NCBI RefSeq assembly: GCF_020379485.1 | Contig: NC_063439.1 | Span: forward strand, 9,526,466 to 9,590,465 | Source: Brassica napus | Taxonomy: Eukaryota > Streptophyta > Magnoliopsida > Brassicales > Brassicaceae | Length of the DNA stretch: 64,000 bases | Direction: 5' to 3' | Shown here: positions 22,880-33,985 of the stretch, piece by piece | Numbering within the stretch: the stretch's first letter is position 1 | How the letters are laid out: every line of letters starts with the position of its first letter | Translations under genes and position numbers: made by a program | The notes under the pieces: generated by a model | Told to the model about the DNA's origin: nothing | Seen by the model: the letters and a program-made list of their open reading frames with translations, nothing else | Database searches by the model: none

Positions 22880-24900
22880 GAGAAAAGGGGAACTGTTGCC
22901 CTTGAATCAAAAACTTACTTTCTTCAATGCTCATCAAACTGTAGCACCTGTTATAAAAGTAAACCATCAAGAAAACAATTAACATTGACATTTTAATCAA
23001 ATGTTTGATAATGAGAAACTTACTCTTTCCATGGCTTCTTTCGGAATCTCTGCAAACTTTGCTTCTCCTTCCTACAAAATCATTCATATTTATCATCTAA
23101 TAGAGGAAACAAAACAAAACAAAAAGTAGAAAAGATACTCATTTTTAAGTTACTATGTCCATTACAAAAACCAAAGAATCATGCATCTTCTTAGAAACAT
23201 CTTACATATCGTTGAGTGAAGACATCCTACAACTTTCTATAACAATTTCAGTTGAGTGCAGTACCTACAGAGTTGCTGATATAACTCTTCTTCTTAGCAG
23301 TTATCCACCTTAAACAATGGAGCCAATGCAAAAGATATCTCCATAATCCAAGGGAAGAAGTTTGCCTAAAAGATTTCTGCGTAGATGTAAAACATCTCAC
23401 AAACTTTCATCTTCTTCTCCATTGCTTCTTCTTTGACAAGTTGAGCTTAATCTCCATGGATAAGCCTAAACAAGCTTCATTAAAAGGTGATAATGTTTAG
23501 ATAGATACAAACAAATCAAAAATAAAGTGTCAAAAGAGTAAATATCAACCTTTCATTCAACATTTTTTCTGTTTCATCAGTAGACTCAATAGTTAGGCCA
23601 CCTTGATCAGCCTGAACAAACTGGAGCATATATGGTACCACATAATAATGTACTCTCCATAATCTTCAAACCTAAAACAAGATAATATCTCAACCTTACC
23701 TACATAAACAAAAAATAGACTTAAGAAAAACATACAGTATAACCTCTTTAAATTAATACTCTATAAATTAATATACACTAAAAATCTCTATAAAATAATA
23801 TAATTTTATAGTCTCAAATTGAGTTTTTGGTTCAGTTACTATATCGATAAATTAATATCTCCATAAATTAATAAAAAAATTATAGTTTTGGTGTAGTCCC
23901 AACATTATTAATTTATAAAGGTTCCACTGTATTTTTTTCTAAACAAACAAAAACAAAATTATTAAATGCTTATTCATATATATTGTAGTCACAAAAGTAC
24001 ATCAGCCATGGATCAATAGATCTTTATCATTCATTTTTTCACGCATTACGTCGAACATTTCAATTATTTGCCGTAAATTTGTTAGCATGCCAATAGAGTT
24101 AATACCCATATATGAATAGAAGAAAATGACACAATAACAAAGGAAAAATGGTAAAACATACCTCATATGTATCTTCTTGAAATCTGTCTTTTCTGATTAG
24201 CATTCCAACATAGTTCATGCATACCAAAAATAACATGCACAACTCTTCAGCGACTTCTTCATTTACTTTCAAGATCTTTAACGCTTCCCCTAGTTCTGTT
24301 TGTGTTTACCAACCAAAAAATGAAAGTTGAATTATTGAAGTTGACAATAAACACGGTCAAATAATTCTGTTTGTGCCCCCGCAACCAAGTCATCTTCTCT
24401 TATAAGCTAAATAGCTTATGTACTAATTTCTTTAAGTGTGATGCCATAATTTCAAGTGAAAATAAATCACTCGAAGCGGCTGCTACGACAAGAGAATGAG
24501 CCTGAGATAATAAATGAAGTTTTAGAAAATTGTATGAAGACATATAAACAATTGGTTAGGTAATCAAATGTCACTAACTTGAATGTTTGAATCTAAATCA
24601 TCTATAGCATTAGCAAGTATATGGAAAGTGTTGGTGATGCTCTAATTTCAAAGAAAGCCACAAAACAAAAGAAAACGACCTATTGCATCTATGACTGCCC
24701 ATTTTATCCACAATTGTTCATGTTTAAAAATTGTTGACACCACGTGCATGATTTCTTCAATTTTTTGTAACACTTGCATAAAAAGAAGAGGATGAGAAAA
24801 CCAAATACAATAATGATTTTGGTGTTAGAAGTGTTTTCAAGATTTTAATGATCTAATTACATTGAGATAGTTTGGAAGTGCTCAGGCAAGTTACCAAGAC
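22880..24900 (-). pseudogene. Importin-beta-3-like HEAT-repeat gene fragment, copy 2
   Basis: Duplicate of the fragment in unit 1. Recognisable pieces are the KFAEIPKEAMERV exon (near 23045), the PWIMEI-like exon (about 23325-23385), the YMLHF/QGGL-type exon (about 23580-23650) and the SHLKKLV-type exon (about 24380-24490). The MITE at 23735-23929 sits between exons. As in copy 1 the ends of the family are missing and no continuous frame can be built. Confidence 0.5.
23735..23929. mobile_element. Emigrant-like MITE (TA target, 195 bp)
   Basis: Termini are CAGTATAACCTCTTTAAATT and, on the other strand, CAGTGGAACCTTTATAAATT. TA lies on both sides (23733-23734, 23930-23931). Duplication unit 1 shows the exact empty site at 19427-19428 (single TA followed by the same seven T), proving insertion after the duplication. 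TIR and TA target match the Emigrant (pogo/mariner-related) family. Confidence 0.85.
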
Positions 24901-26089
24901 TCAAAGAAAGCGCTCATAGTAATAATGTTTGTGTCTCACGAAAATACAATAAAACTGAAAGTCAAATAATTGAAATAGATTTTGGTATTATGGAAAATTC
25001 ATTTTCATCACAAGTGTTATTATTTAGTTAAATATAAACAAAATACACATACAAGGCTCAAAATCATAAATAATAAACCTTTTATCCAACACTTTTTTTG
25101 GTTTTCACTCGTAAACTTAATAACTAAATCGACTTGATAAACTAATTGAAATAGACTTTTGGTTTCACTAGAAGTAGTTATGTTTGTGTCTACCAAAATA
25201 CAAGAAAAAAAGGAAAATCAACTAATTGAAATAGAATTTTTCTATTATGGAAAAAACAACTGCATCAAAAGTGTTAATATTTTGTTAAATATAAACAAAA
25301 CACAAATACAAGGGCCAAAAACATATATAATAAACCTTTTATCCAACATTATTTTTTGGTTTCACTAGTAATCTTAATAACTAAATCGCCTTGATCATTT
25401 TGAACTAATATTTGTACAAATAACTAATGTATAATGTATTTTCTGATATCCACTTAAAATAAAACAATATCTCAACTTTCCATACATAAGTTTGTCTTAA
25501 AACTTTAGATCATAAGCTCAATTGCCCGGGAGGTAGCAGAAGTTTTAAAATTTCAGGATCTAGTTTTTGTTGAGATGTGTGCCTATTATTAGCTTCTCTA
25601 GGTATATTTGTGCTTTGAAACCATTAGCTTTTGATTAAACCTAATGGCAAAGATACTAGTGTTACAACTTTTTTTTTGGTTTTACCCTGTATTATTGAAC
25701 TGAGCATGTGGATGTACTTGTTTCAGTGTACCGGTCTTGATTGATTTGGGTCACATAAATATCTTTATTTTTCAGCTGCATACTGTTTTTATTTTCTATT
25801 TAATGAAAAAAACAAATAAATATACAGTAGTAATGCGGAACAAGTAGCACCACACATCTTTTAGGAACCATGATAAACCACCGGAGTTAAACAGCTAAAC
25901 CAGACCACTTTGGTACAAAAATATAAAAAACCGACCTTGAAACGTCGGTTTCCATGTGAATAATGTGAGCCTTGTTCGAGACAACGCGAAAATAAAAAAA
26001 AGTCTCTGGTCTTGAGGAGCGCGGCTACGAAACCGCTCTCGAATTCCTTTTTCATTCGGAACATCACCCAATTCTCTAGCAATTTCCAC

Positions 26090-28373
26090 ATGACTTCAGG
26101 TATTTCAGTTTCAGATTCGTCTTGGCCCCACCGGATCAATATATGATTTATCCAGAACGGGTGGTGGTCTCTGTCTTCCTGTTTTGCGATTCGATATATT
26201 GGAGCTGACTCTGAATTGATATCTTCTTTATAGATTTTAATATCTCGCTCAACTCATCGTGTTGATTTGCATAATAACACACAGGTTTTGCGGAATGAAA
26301 AAAAAAAGAATGCTTAGTAATTGATCTAATATAGTCTCGTGAAATGTGTTTGTTTGTTTGTTTTAGTGCAAAAATTGAGAAAAAGAAAAGAGTTTTTGAT
26401 CTAACTTTATTGCTTCTTTTGTTTTGATTTAACAGATGCTCTCAACATACCATCCGAGCTTGAATCTGCGTTACGGCTCAGGACGGTACAGTACTTTATC
26501 ACAAAGAGGCCTTGGCTTGGTACTAATCTTTACGGTGATTTTATCTTTTATTAAAAGTGGGCTTCTCATGGTTTGGAGATAGAGTTACGTTTTCCTCTTT
26601 CTTTGTTTCAGATCTCTATGGAGTCCATGTAAGGCCCGTGGCACCATTCGGAAGCACAAGCAGTAAACCACAATTTGATCCTGCTTTGATTCATCGCTCC
26701 TTGCCTGATGAGCTTCTTTTCGAGGTTGGAGCCTTCCCCTATCTGTTCTTTTTAGCTGCTGAAGTTGGCTCATGGATATATATATTGTTATTTTTTGTAG
26801 GTGTTTGCTCGGATGTTGCCTTATGACCTTGGCAGAGCAGCTTGTGTCTGCAGAAAGTGGAGGTACACTGTTCGCAACCCTGTCTTCTGGCGTAACGCCT
26901 GCTTGAAAGCTTGGCAGACTGCAGGGGTTATCGAAAACTATAGGATCTTGCAGTCTAAATACGATGGATCATGGAGGAAAATGTGGCTTCTTAGATCCAG
27001 AGTTCGTACTGATGGTAAATCTTTCCTTCTTAATCTTCCTGCTTCACGAGATTCCAAGTGTCAAATGATTGATCGTTGTATTCCTTGACTAACATCAACT
27101 CTTTTGTTATCTATCTTTCTTCATCAAAGTGGCCTTATTTTCATGGACCCCTTTCTCGTACACTTTCAAAATGGTGTATCTTCTTAATTCTCAGGTATTT
27201 ATGTGAGTAGGAACACTTACATTCGAGCTGGAATTGCGGAGTGGAAGATTACAAATCCAGTTCACATTGTAAAGTCTTTGTCCTTTTTTTTTTTCCTTTC
27301 TTGTACATTCATATTGTCCTCATAGAGACCCATCTAACGAGTAGCCTCTTCTTTTGGAATTATTTTTTTTGCAGGTATGTTACTTCCGTTACATAAGATT
27401 CTACCCTTCTGGTAGATTTCTTTACAAGGTTTGTTCACTTCAATCCAACAAGTAGATATAAACGTCAAAAAGCTGCTTTCCTGATCTACTTTGATTAATA
27501 TTACATCGTTTTCTTTTGGTTACTCCAGAACTCTTCGCAGAAACTGAAGGATGTTGCCAAATACATGAACTTTAAGTCTTCTAAAGCAGACGGTCTTTAC
27601 AGAGGCACTTACACATTGTCAATGACAGATGACAAGGTCAGCTGCCTCTTAACTATGTATTGGATTGGTATATCAACAACATTAATTCTTCTATCTCCTG
27701 AAAATATGTTAATTTTTTTTGGCAGATCGAAGCAGCTGTTCTGTATCCAGGGACGCGCCCTACTGTCTTAAGGATCCGTTTAAGGTATTACAATCCTTCA
27801 AAATGTCAGGATAGAGAAGCTTGGTTTGCTATGGGAACATAGAATTCATTTGGAAGGGTTTGATCTCTTGAGAGGACTATTGCTTAACTTTTTAAGTACC
27901 GTGACTAATACATCCCACTTACTGAGTACTTGTCCTATTTCTATGAGTAGCTTGCAGTCATTTTTGATCTTAGTGGTATGGTGTTCTGTTTTTCGGGGTG
28001 TGATGTATAGGTTAAGAGGAACGGCGATAGGAGCAAATAACAGGATGGATTTGCTGTCACTAGTGACAAGTGGTGTGAACGATGAGGAAGGAAGTAGCAC
28101 AGAAGAAGACATTCTTGGGGTAGTTGAAAATTGGAGAGACGATGAAACTCACAACCCGGATATACCTGCCGTCTCACACAAGAGGGGTATGACTCCCTTC
28201 GTCTTCGTCCCGTTCGAAGAGGCAAGTAACAAAAAGATTGCTTTATATGTATCCCTTTGTTGGTTTCAAGTCTATACAGCTAATTTGATATGAATCTGTT
28301 TTTTGTGATTCAGGTTGAACAATCGGTCTTGAACTTACCTCCAGAGAAAATGGATTACTTTGTCACCGGCTAG
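26090..28373 (+). CDS. FBP7: F-box protein 7
   Basis: Ten coding exons: 26090-26099, 26436-26519, 26612-26724, 26801-27014, 27195-27268, 27375-27428, 27529-27636, 27726-27784, 28011-28221 and 28314-28373, giving 328 residues. The first coding exon is only ten bases (Met-Thr-Ser plus one base) and makes MTSDALNIP with exon 2. The F-box is [20 protein letters not shown] then [20 protein letters not shown]. The rest ([40 protein letters not shown]) is the conserved family body ending DYFVTG. F-box proteins recruit substrates to SCF ubiquitin ligases; Arabidopsis FBP7 (At1g21760) is reported to support translation under temperature stress. Intron 9 has a GC donor (AG|GCAAGT at 28222). The leader and first exon are duplicated upstream at 22.2 kb. 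Confidence 0.93.
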
Positions 28374-28476
28374 AGTGACGCATCGCATCAACGCCTATCT
28401 CAATGTACAAAGAAGATGATATATCAATGTAGAATATAATGTTTGCATGCTTTATTTGATTATTATGACTACAACA

Positions 28477-29036
28477 TTTTTTTTTTTTTTTTTGAATGAA
28501 TGCTAAATTTTTATTCAATCAAAAGCCTTTTTACAACAAAGTGTGGACCAAAGAAAAATGAAACCCTATCATATACTCATAACTCCAAAACGATAAAAAC
28601 CCTTATCTACACTCTTGTGGTAAACCAGTATTGTAACATGCCTTCCAAACCATTAACTACATTTACTTCCTTTAAAGCCCGAATATCCAACCCTCCTTCT
28701 GCTATAGGCTTACAAATCTCTTTCCAAGCTACTTTAGCTCCTGTAGTTTTGAGTTGCGGACCTGACCAGAGAAAAGAAGCACACAATTGTTCCACCTCTT
28801 TAACACACTTGCTCGGTAGTCTAAAGACTGCAGCCCAAAAATTTACAATGCTAATCAAAACAGCTTTGATCAGAGCCAACCTTCCAGCATAAGAAAGAAA
28901 CCGGCATGTCCAAGTATTGATCTTACTGCGAACTTTCTCAACCAGCGGTAAATAATCATTCTTCCTCATTACCTTAGTCATAAGAGGCAGCCCCAGATAC
29001 CTAACAGGAAGGCTCCCCTCATCTAGTGTGTCTGTT
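28477..29036 (-). mobile_element. 5'-truncated LINE fragment (reverse transcriptase C-terminal region)
   Basis: A poly-T run (28477-28493) marks the poly(A) tail of a minus-strand element. Upstream, the translation is LPVRYLGLPLMTKVMRKNDY, then RLALIKAVLISIVNFWAAVF and LWSGPQLKTTGAKVAWKEIC, typical of the region after the plant LINE reverse transcriptase palm. The 3' portion with RNase H is missing or deleted, and no convincing TSD was found. It sits just after the FBP7 3' end. Confidence 0.75.
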
Positions 29037-29152
29037 TGTTGCTGTTACAAGGCGCAGTGTGACATTTTGTTGTTTACATATAAACATGCAAGAAGCTTTA
29101 ATAATGTAATGTTTTATGTTTTATTCAACAAACGCAAAGCAAGAGAGCTTGA

Positions 29153-29570
<418 letters not shown>

Positions 29571-29881
29571 TCACTTCCATTCCCGACCACGAGTGAGTTG
29601 TTTGTTTTATCTTGTCTTTACTAAACCGGAACAAACCGGTTGAATGTTTGAAAAAAGAAAACCACCAAGAGTGATTCTCGTTGTTTTATCTCGTCTTTGC
29701 TAAACCGAAACGAACCGGTTAAATGATTAAATAACAAAAAACCGTAATCTCCGTACACGTGGCGCACGATGAAGGCTGTTGTGTCTGTGTGTTAGTTGCT
29801 TTGCCTTGCTTGGGTCGTGAAGTAAAGCGTTTTCCAGAGAAAAGGAAGTCAAAAAGAATATTTGAGAGTTCACAGGAGTGG

Positions 29882-31087
29882 ATGGGGGACACGAAGGTGG
29901 AGACAATCTCGAGATTAGCTCAATGGAGGATTGAAAACTTTGGACCTTGCTCTTTCAAAAAGTCTGATCCTTTCAAAGTTGGAATCTGGAATTGGTAAAA
30001 TCAAAGTTTTGATTTTTTTTTTTTTTTATAATTCTGTTTGTGCTCTCCTGATTGATTCATGTGTGTTTGGATTGATGAAGGCATCTGTCTATAGAGAGGA
30101 ATCGTTACCTATCTGTTAGGCTCTTCCCAGAACTCTCTCGTGTGTCCAAGGAACAACCTCCTATTGCTAAATTTGTTCTTCGTGTCTCCAACGTTGGCCC
30201 TAACCGTAGGCTATACATCTCTCCTGGTATGTGGAATCCTGTTCGTTATGTAACTTGTCTTGTGGTGGTTGTTGAAGTTAATTAGTGCCTGTTGTAGTGT
30301 ATGAGAAGCTGTTGCGTACAACTGATGATTGTGTGTGGCATGTGGATTCAAGCTTCCACGGTCGGTTCACCATTGATGTCGAGTTCCTTGATCTCAAAAC
30401 CTGCCCTTTGAATGTAAGTTTTGAGAATTGTTTTGATTAAGATGCAAATTTGAACAACTCTCTAGCGTTTAATTATGCCAGGGTGGTGAAGCTTCACCTG
30501 TTTGGCCAACGGATACAACAATGCAATCAATCTCAACTCAAACCACTCTCAAATGCCTATCCCGTATGCTAGAAGAAAACATCCTCTCCGACGTAACCAT
30601 CCACACATCCGGCGGCACGCTCTCTGCTCACAAAGCCATCCTCTCCGCTAGCTCAAACGTCTTCAAAAGCATGTTCCATCACGACCTCAAGGAAAAAGAG
30701 TCCTCCACCATCCACATCGACGACATGTCTAGAGAGTCTTGCATGGCGCTCCTGAGCTACCTCTACGGTAACATAACGCAAGAAGACTTCTGGAAACACA
30801 GGCTCGCGCTTCTCGGTGCTGCCAACAAGTACGATATCACGGATCTGAAAGCGGCCTGTGAGGAGAGCCTGATGGAAGATATTAACTCCGGGAACGTGCT
30901 TGAGAGGCTGCAAGAGGCGTGGCTTTATCAGCTGGAGAAACTGAAGAAAGGGTGTTTGATGTATTTGTTTGATTTCGGCAAGATTTATGATGTCAGAGAG
31001 GAGATCAGCGGTTTCTTCAGGCAGGCTGATCGTGAGCTGATGCTGGAGATGTTTCAGGAGGTCTTGTCGGTTTGGAAACCGGTTTGA
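29882..31087 (+). CDS. MATH/TRAF-like plus BTB/POZ domain protein (At1g21780-like)
   Basis: Four exons (29882-29994, 30081-30226, 30298-30413, 30482-31087) give 326 residues. The N-terminal MATH/TRAF-like part contains RLAQWRIENFGPCSFKKSDP and RLFPELSRVSKEQPPIAKF; a BTB domain follows (LEENILSDVTIHTSGGTLSA, HKAILSASSNVFKSMFHHDL, LLSYLYGNI) and then a BACK-like helical end. Such proteins are substrate adaptors for CUL3 ubiquitin ligases; as I recall, the Arabidopsis orthologue has been reported to bind CUL3. The length matches the Arabidopsis protein. Exon 4 is noticeably GC-richer than the flanks. Confidence 0.9.
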
Positions 31088-31905
31088 GAAATAATATTAT
31101 ACTTTGAAACATTGGTTTCAAAATGTTCGAGTTTGATGATTGGTGTTTTTGTGTCTATAATCATATGATATCTTGTTTTCTTGTGGTGTGTCTGTAACAA
31201 CTAACAAAGAACACACTTGTTTTTTTTTGTTGTAATCTTGTATAGTATGAGCACGGTTGCCTCTAGCTAGATCTCTGCGCCTAGGTATTTCTAATTGAGC
31301 CCGAACCAAAGTATCTGAATCGATGCACCTGCTCTGAGATATGTGAAGAATCAGTTAGAGTGGTGTTTTGGATATTTTATCTGAATTTGATCCCAACTCA
31401 AACTGAAAAAGCTCCAAACACTCAATTCAAAATTCTAAATTAGTTGAAATAAATATATCAAATACTTATGTTTATGTTTATTTTTATCCAAGACGAACCA
31501 AAGTATTATTTATCGAATCCAAAATAGATGAAAGATAGATTGTAGACAGAATTATAAAATCTATCCAAACCTGAAATAATATTTAACCGAAACTATATAA
31601 AACTTGAAAGAAGTTTATGAAGTTAGAATCCAAAAATCTGAAAAATTCAATCAAAAATCTGATTAGACATTAGAGCAACCTCAACGGTATAGATAACCAT
31701 TTGAGGTTCTGAATGCTAAAATATTATCATTTTTCAAAATATTGTAATTTTTTAAAAAGTTTTTTTTTCTAGAAGTTGCTCAACTAAAAACATATATTTG
31801 TGCTCATAAGTTCTGTTTTAGGAAATTCTCATGTTTCTCTTTCTTACCTTTACATTATTTTTATTTTTTAATATATTAGATATTCCACTAAAAACTATGG
31901 TCTTA

Positions 31906-32158
31906 GGCCATCATTATTGCAAGGTTTTAAAGGGGTTCTTAGTGTCTTTTTAATGAGGAGCCCTACCAAAATGTTAAAAATCAGTTTTAGAAAGTCCAAA
32001 ATAAGAACCGAATTTGTATGAGTTTTTATACTGTTTGCGCATCCATCCAACACATGGCGGCTCGCGATTGATACGCTTTTTAATTTTTTTTTTCTCAGAC
32101 AAGAAAAAATAATTTTTTTTTAAGAAATTCTTTCACGGTTTGAGGGTTAATGATGATC
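31906..32158. mobile_element. PIF/Harbinger-like MITE
   Basis: Ends GGCCATCATTATTGC and, on the opposite strand, GATCATCATTAACC form an imperfect inverted repeat. TTA is present at 31903-31905 and 32159-32161. The element is 253 bp, AT-rich and noncoding. Confidence 0.6.
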
Positions 32159-32520
32159 TTAGAACATGGTTTAGATATCTAAATTGGATATCCAAACCGT
32201 AAGTATTGATATTTTATTACAAATTTATTAGATAATTATAATTTAATTAAAACCAGAAAATTAAACCAACAAAATAATTGACAGATATACAATTAAGATT
32301 TAAAACCGGTTCCAAAAAATTGTGTTTAATATACTCTTACTTTTTCTTTCACTTACTTTTTTTTTTACCAATATAATTCTGATAAAAACCTCTTCCTCGT
32401 CCTCCTCTTAAAGATGATGCTCGTAGAATCCAAAAATCTGGAAAAATATAATCCGAATGGATATCTCAATAGCTAAGACATAAGTGAGCTGTAGCTGAAA
32501 TGGGCTGAATAGACACCTTA

Positions 32521-32772
32521 GAGCAGGATTATTGCAGGTGCTAAGAGTAGTGCTTAAGTGTGGATTCCACCAAAAAAGAAGAAGAAGCGATGCCAAAGAC
32601 GCCAGATCTGGCGCCGGTGCTTGAGCTGTATCGCGGATCCCACTGACATGTAGCGGTCCACGGTTGGTTTGTTTTAATTTTTTTTTTTTTTAAAAAAATC
32701 AGAGAAAAAACCAAAAAAAAAAAAAAAAAAATTTAAGCACCCCCACTTGGAGTGCTAGGGTTAATAGTGCTC
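32521..32772. mobile_element. PIF/Harbinger-like MITE
   Basis: Left end GAGCAGGATTATTGCAGG and right end (opposite strand) GAGCACTATTAACCCTAG, with TTA at 32518-32520 and 32773-32775. Internal AAGCACT/AGTGCTT-type inverted words extend the terminal repeat. The element is 252 bp and lies about 300 bp upstream of the TLC gene. Confidence 0.7.
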
Positions 32773-33074
32773 TTATACCATAAGGTGTCGATATCGACTG
32801 TCGGCACAATAGAATATAGTAATGTCGGCTTTGTTGTAATAATATTACAGTTTCGTAATTATAATTGGATGACTCAGCATAAAGGACAGAACAAGTCTTG
32901 CTGATGGACACGTGTCGGTTGCGTCCTAAACGCGCTCTTACAAACTTAGTATTAACGTAAAACAACAATAGGAGAAGATAGATAGATAGTCGGAGGAGCT
33001 CGAGGAGGAGGAGCTAAAAGAAATCAAAATTAGGGCTAAACTTTTGCCGGAATCTCAAAAAAAATAACTTTAAT

Positions 33075-33985
33075 ATGGCGAGGACGGGCACCGCGAAGAA
33101 CGGGGCGGGGCAATTCTTCCTAGCGACGCTGCTTCTATGGCTAGTCTCCGTCGTCTTTGAGATTGCATTCAACCTAAGAACAGAGCTTCTCTGGGTGATT
33201 GGCGGCGGATGCTTCTTTCAATTGGTGAATTGTTTCGTTCGCTCTTACCTCTCTCGTGACCCTCTCTTCGTTAACACCTCCGTCTCCCTTCTACACTCAA
33301 TCATCACCTCCGCCTCAGGTCTCCTCTCTCTCTTGCTCTCTTCGCCTTTGTCTTATGTGTATTAATGATTTTGCAATCGCTTGTAGTGGTTTTCATTCTG
33401 GTGAACCAATGCTTAGCCAAAGGTGTAGACGAGATGTTCGATCATTCTGAGCTCGTTGGTGGGAGTTGGAGATGGGCGTACCAAGCTTTGTGTTTCTCTT
33501 GCGGCTACTTTGCTTATGACCAATGGGATATGCTTCAGTACCGCTTATACAGCGGCTTGATCCCTTCCATTCTCGTTCACCATCTCGTCCTCCTCGTTTG
33601 CTTCACTTTGGCTCTTTACCGTAACGTTACCATCAACTACCTCATCCTCACTCTCATTTGCGAGATGCATTCCATCTTTCTGCACGTGAGGAAGCTGAGG
33701 AGGATGGCGGGAATCCGAGACAGCAACACGGCGTTGGTGAAACTCGAGTGGGTTTTAAACTGGACGGCCTTTTTGTTTGCCAGATGCGTTCCTCACATTC
33801 TCATCACTGTCAAGCTGATCAAAGACGCCCACAAGTTTGGGAGAGGCCTCGAGTGGCCGCTCGCTCTGTTTGGTATGGCTGGAATGAATATACTCAATGT
33901 GGGTCTTGGGATGGATCTCTTCCATGCTTTTAGAAGAGAGAGAAGCAACCGAAGAAATCAAGAGAAGAGCAACCATGTAGAATGA
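33075..33985 (+). CDS. TLC (TRAM/LAG1/CLN8) domain membrane protein, At1g21790-like
   Basis: Two exons (33075-33318, 33387-33985) give 280 residues. There are several hydrophobic helices: FFLATLLLWLVSVVFEIAF near the N-terminus, VVFILVNQCLA, FSCGYFAYDQWDML, ILVHHLVLLVCFTLALYRN and IYLILT-type segments. The HH of LVHHLVLL and the helix pattern are typical of TLC proteins. Some TLC members make ceramide and others sense or carry lipids; the LAG1 catalytic context is not evident, so a lipid-related membrane role is only inferred. The order after the MATH/BTB gene matches Arabidopsis. Confidence 0.88.

Larger units (their letters stand above)
22333..26217. repeat. Tandem segmental duplication, unit 2
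   Basis: Second, FBP7-proximal copy of the block described at 18018-22332. Alignment by eye is close across most of its length (for example 22768-23090 against 18458-18780, and 25488-25620 against 21206-21340). Differences include an Emigrant MITE gained at 23735-23929, absence of the Harbinger MITE, small indels, and some divergence in the importin-like exons. Confidence 0.85.
31088..33074. other. Gene-free interval with two MITEs
   Basis: About 2 kb between the BTB and TLC genes. Apart from the MITEs at 31906-32158 and 32521-32772 it is AT-rich DNA, with degenerate AAAATCTGAAAAAT-like words around 31380-31680. No coding region is supported. Confidence 0.6.

Noticed and set aside
28477..29036. 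Target-site duplication for the LINE fragment beside FBP7
   Set aside because: Short similarities such as TACAA near both ends are too weak to claim.
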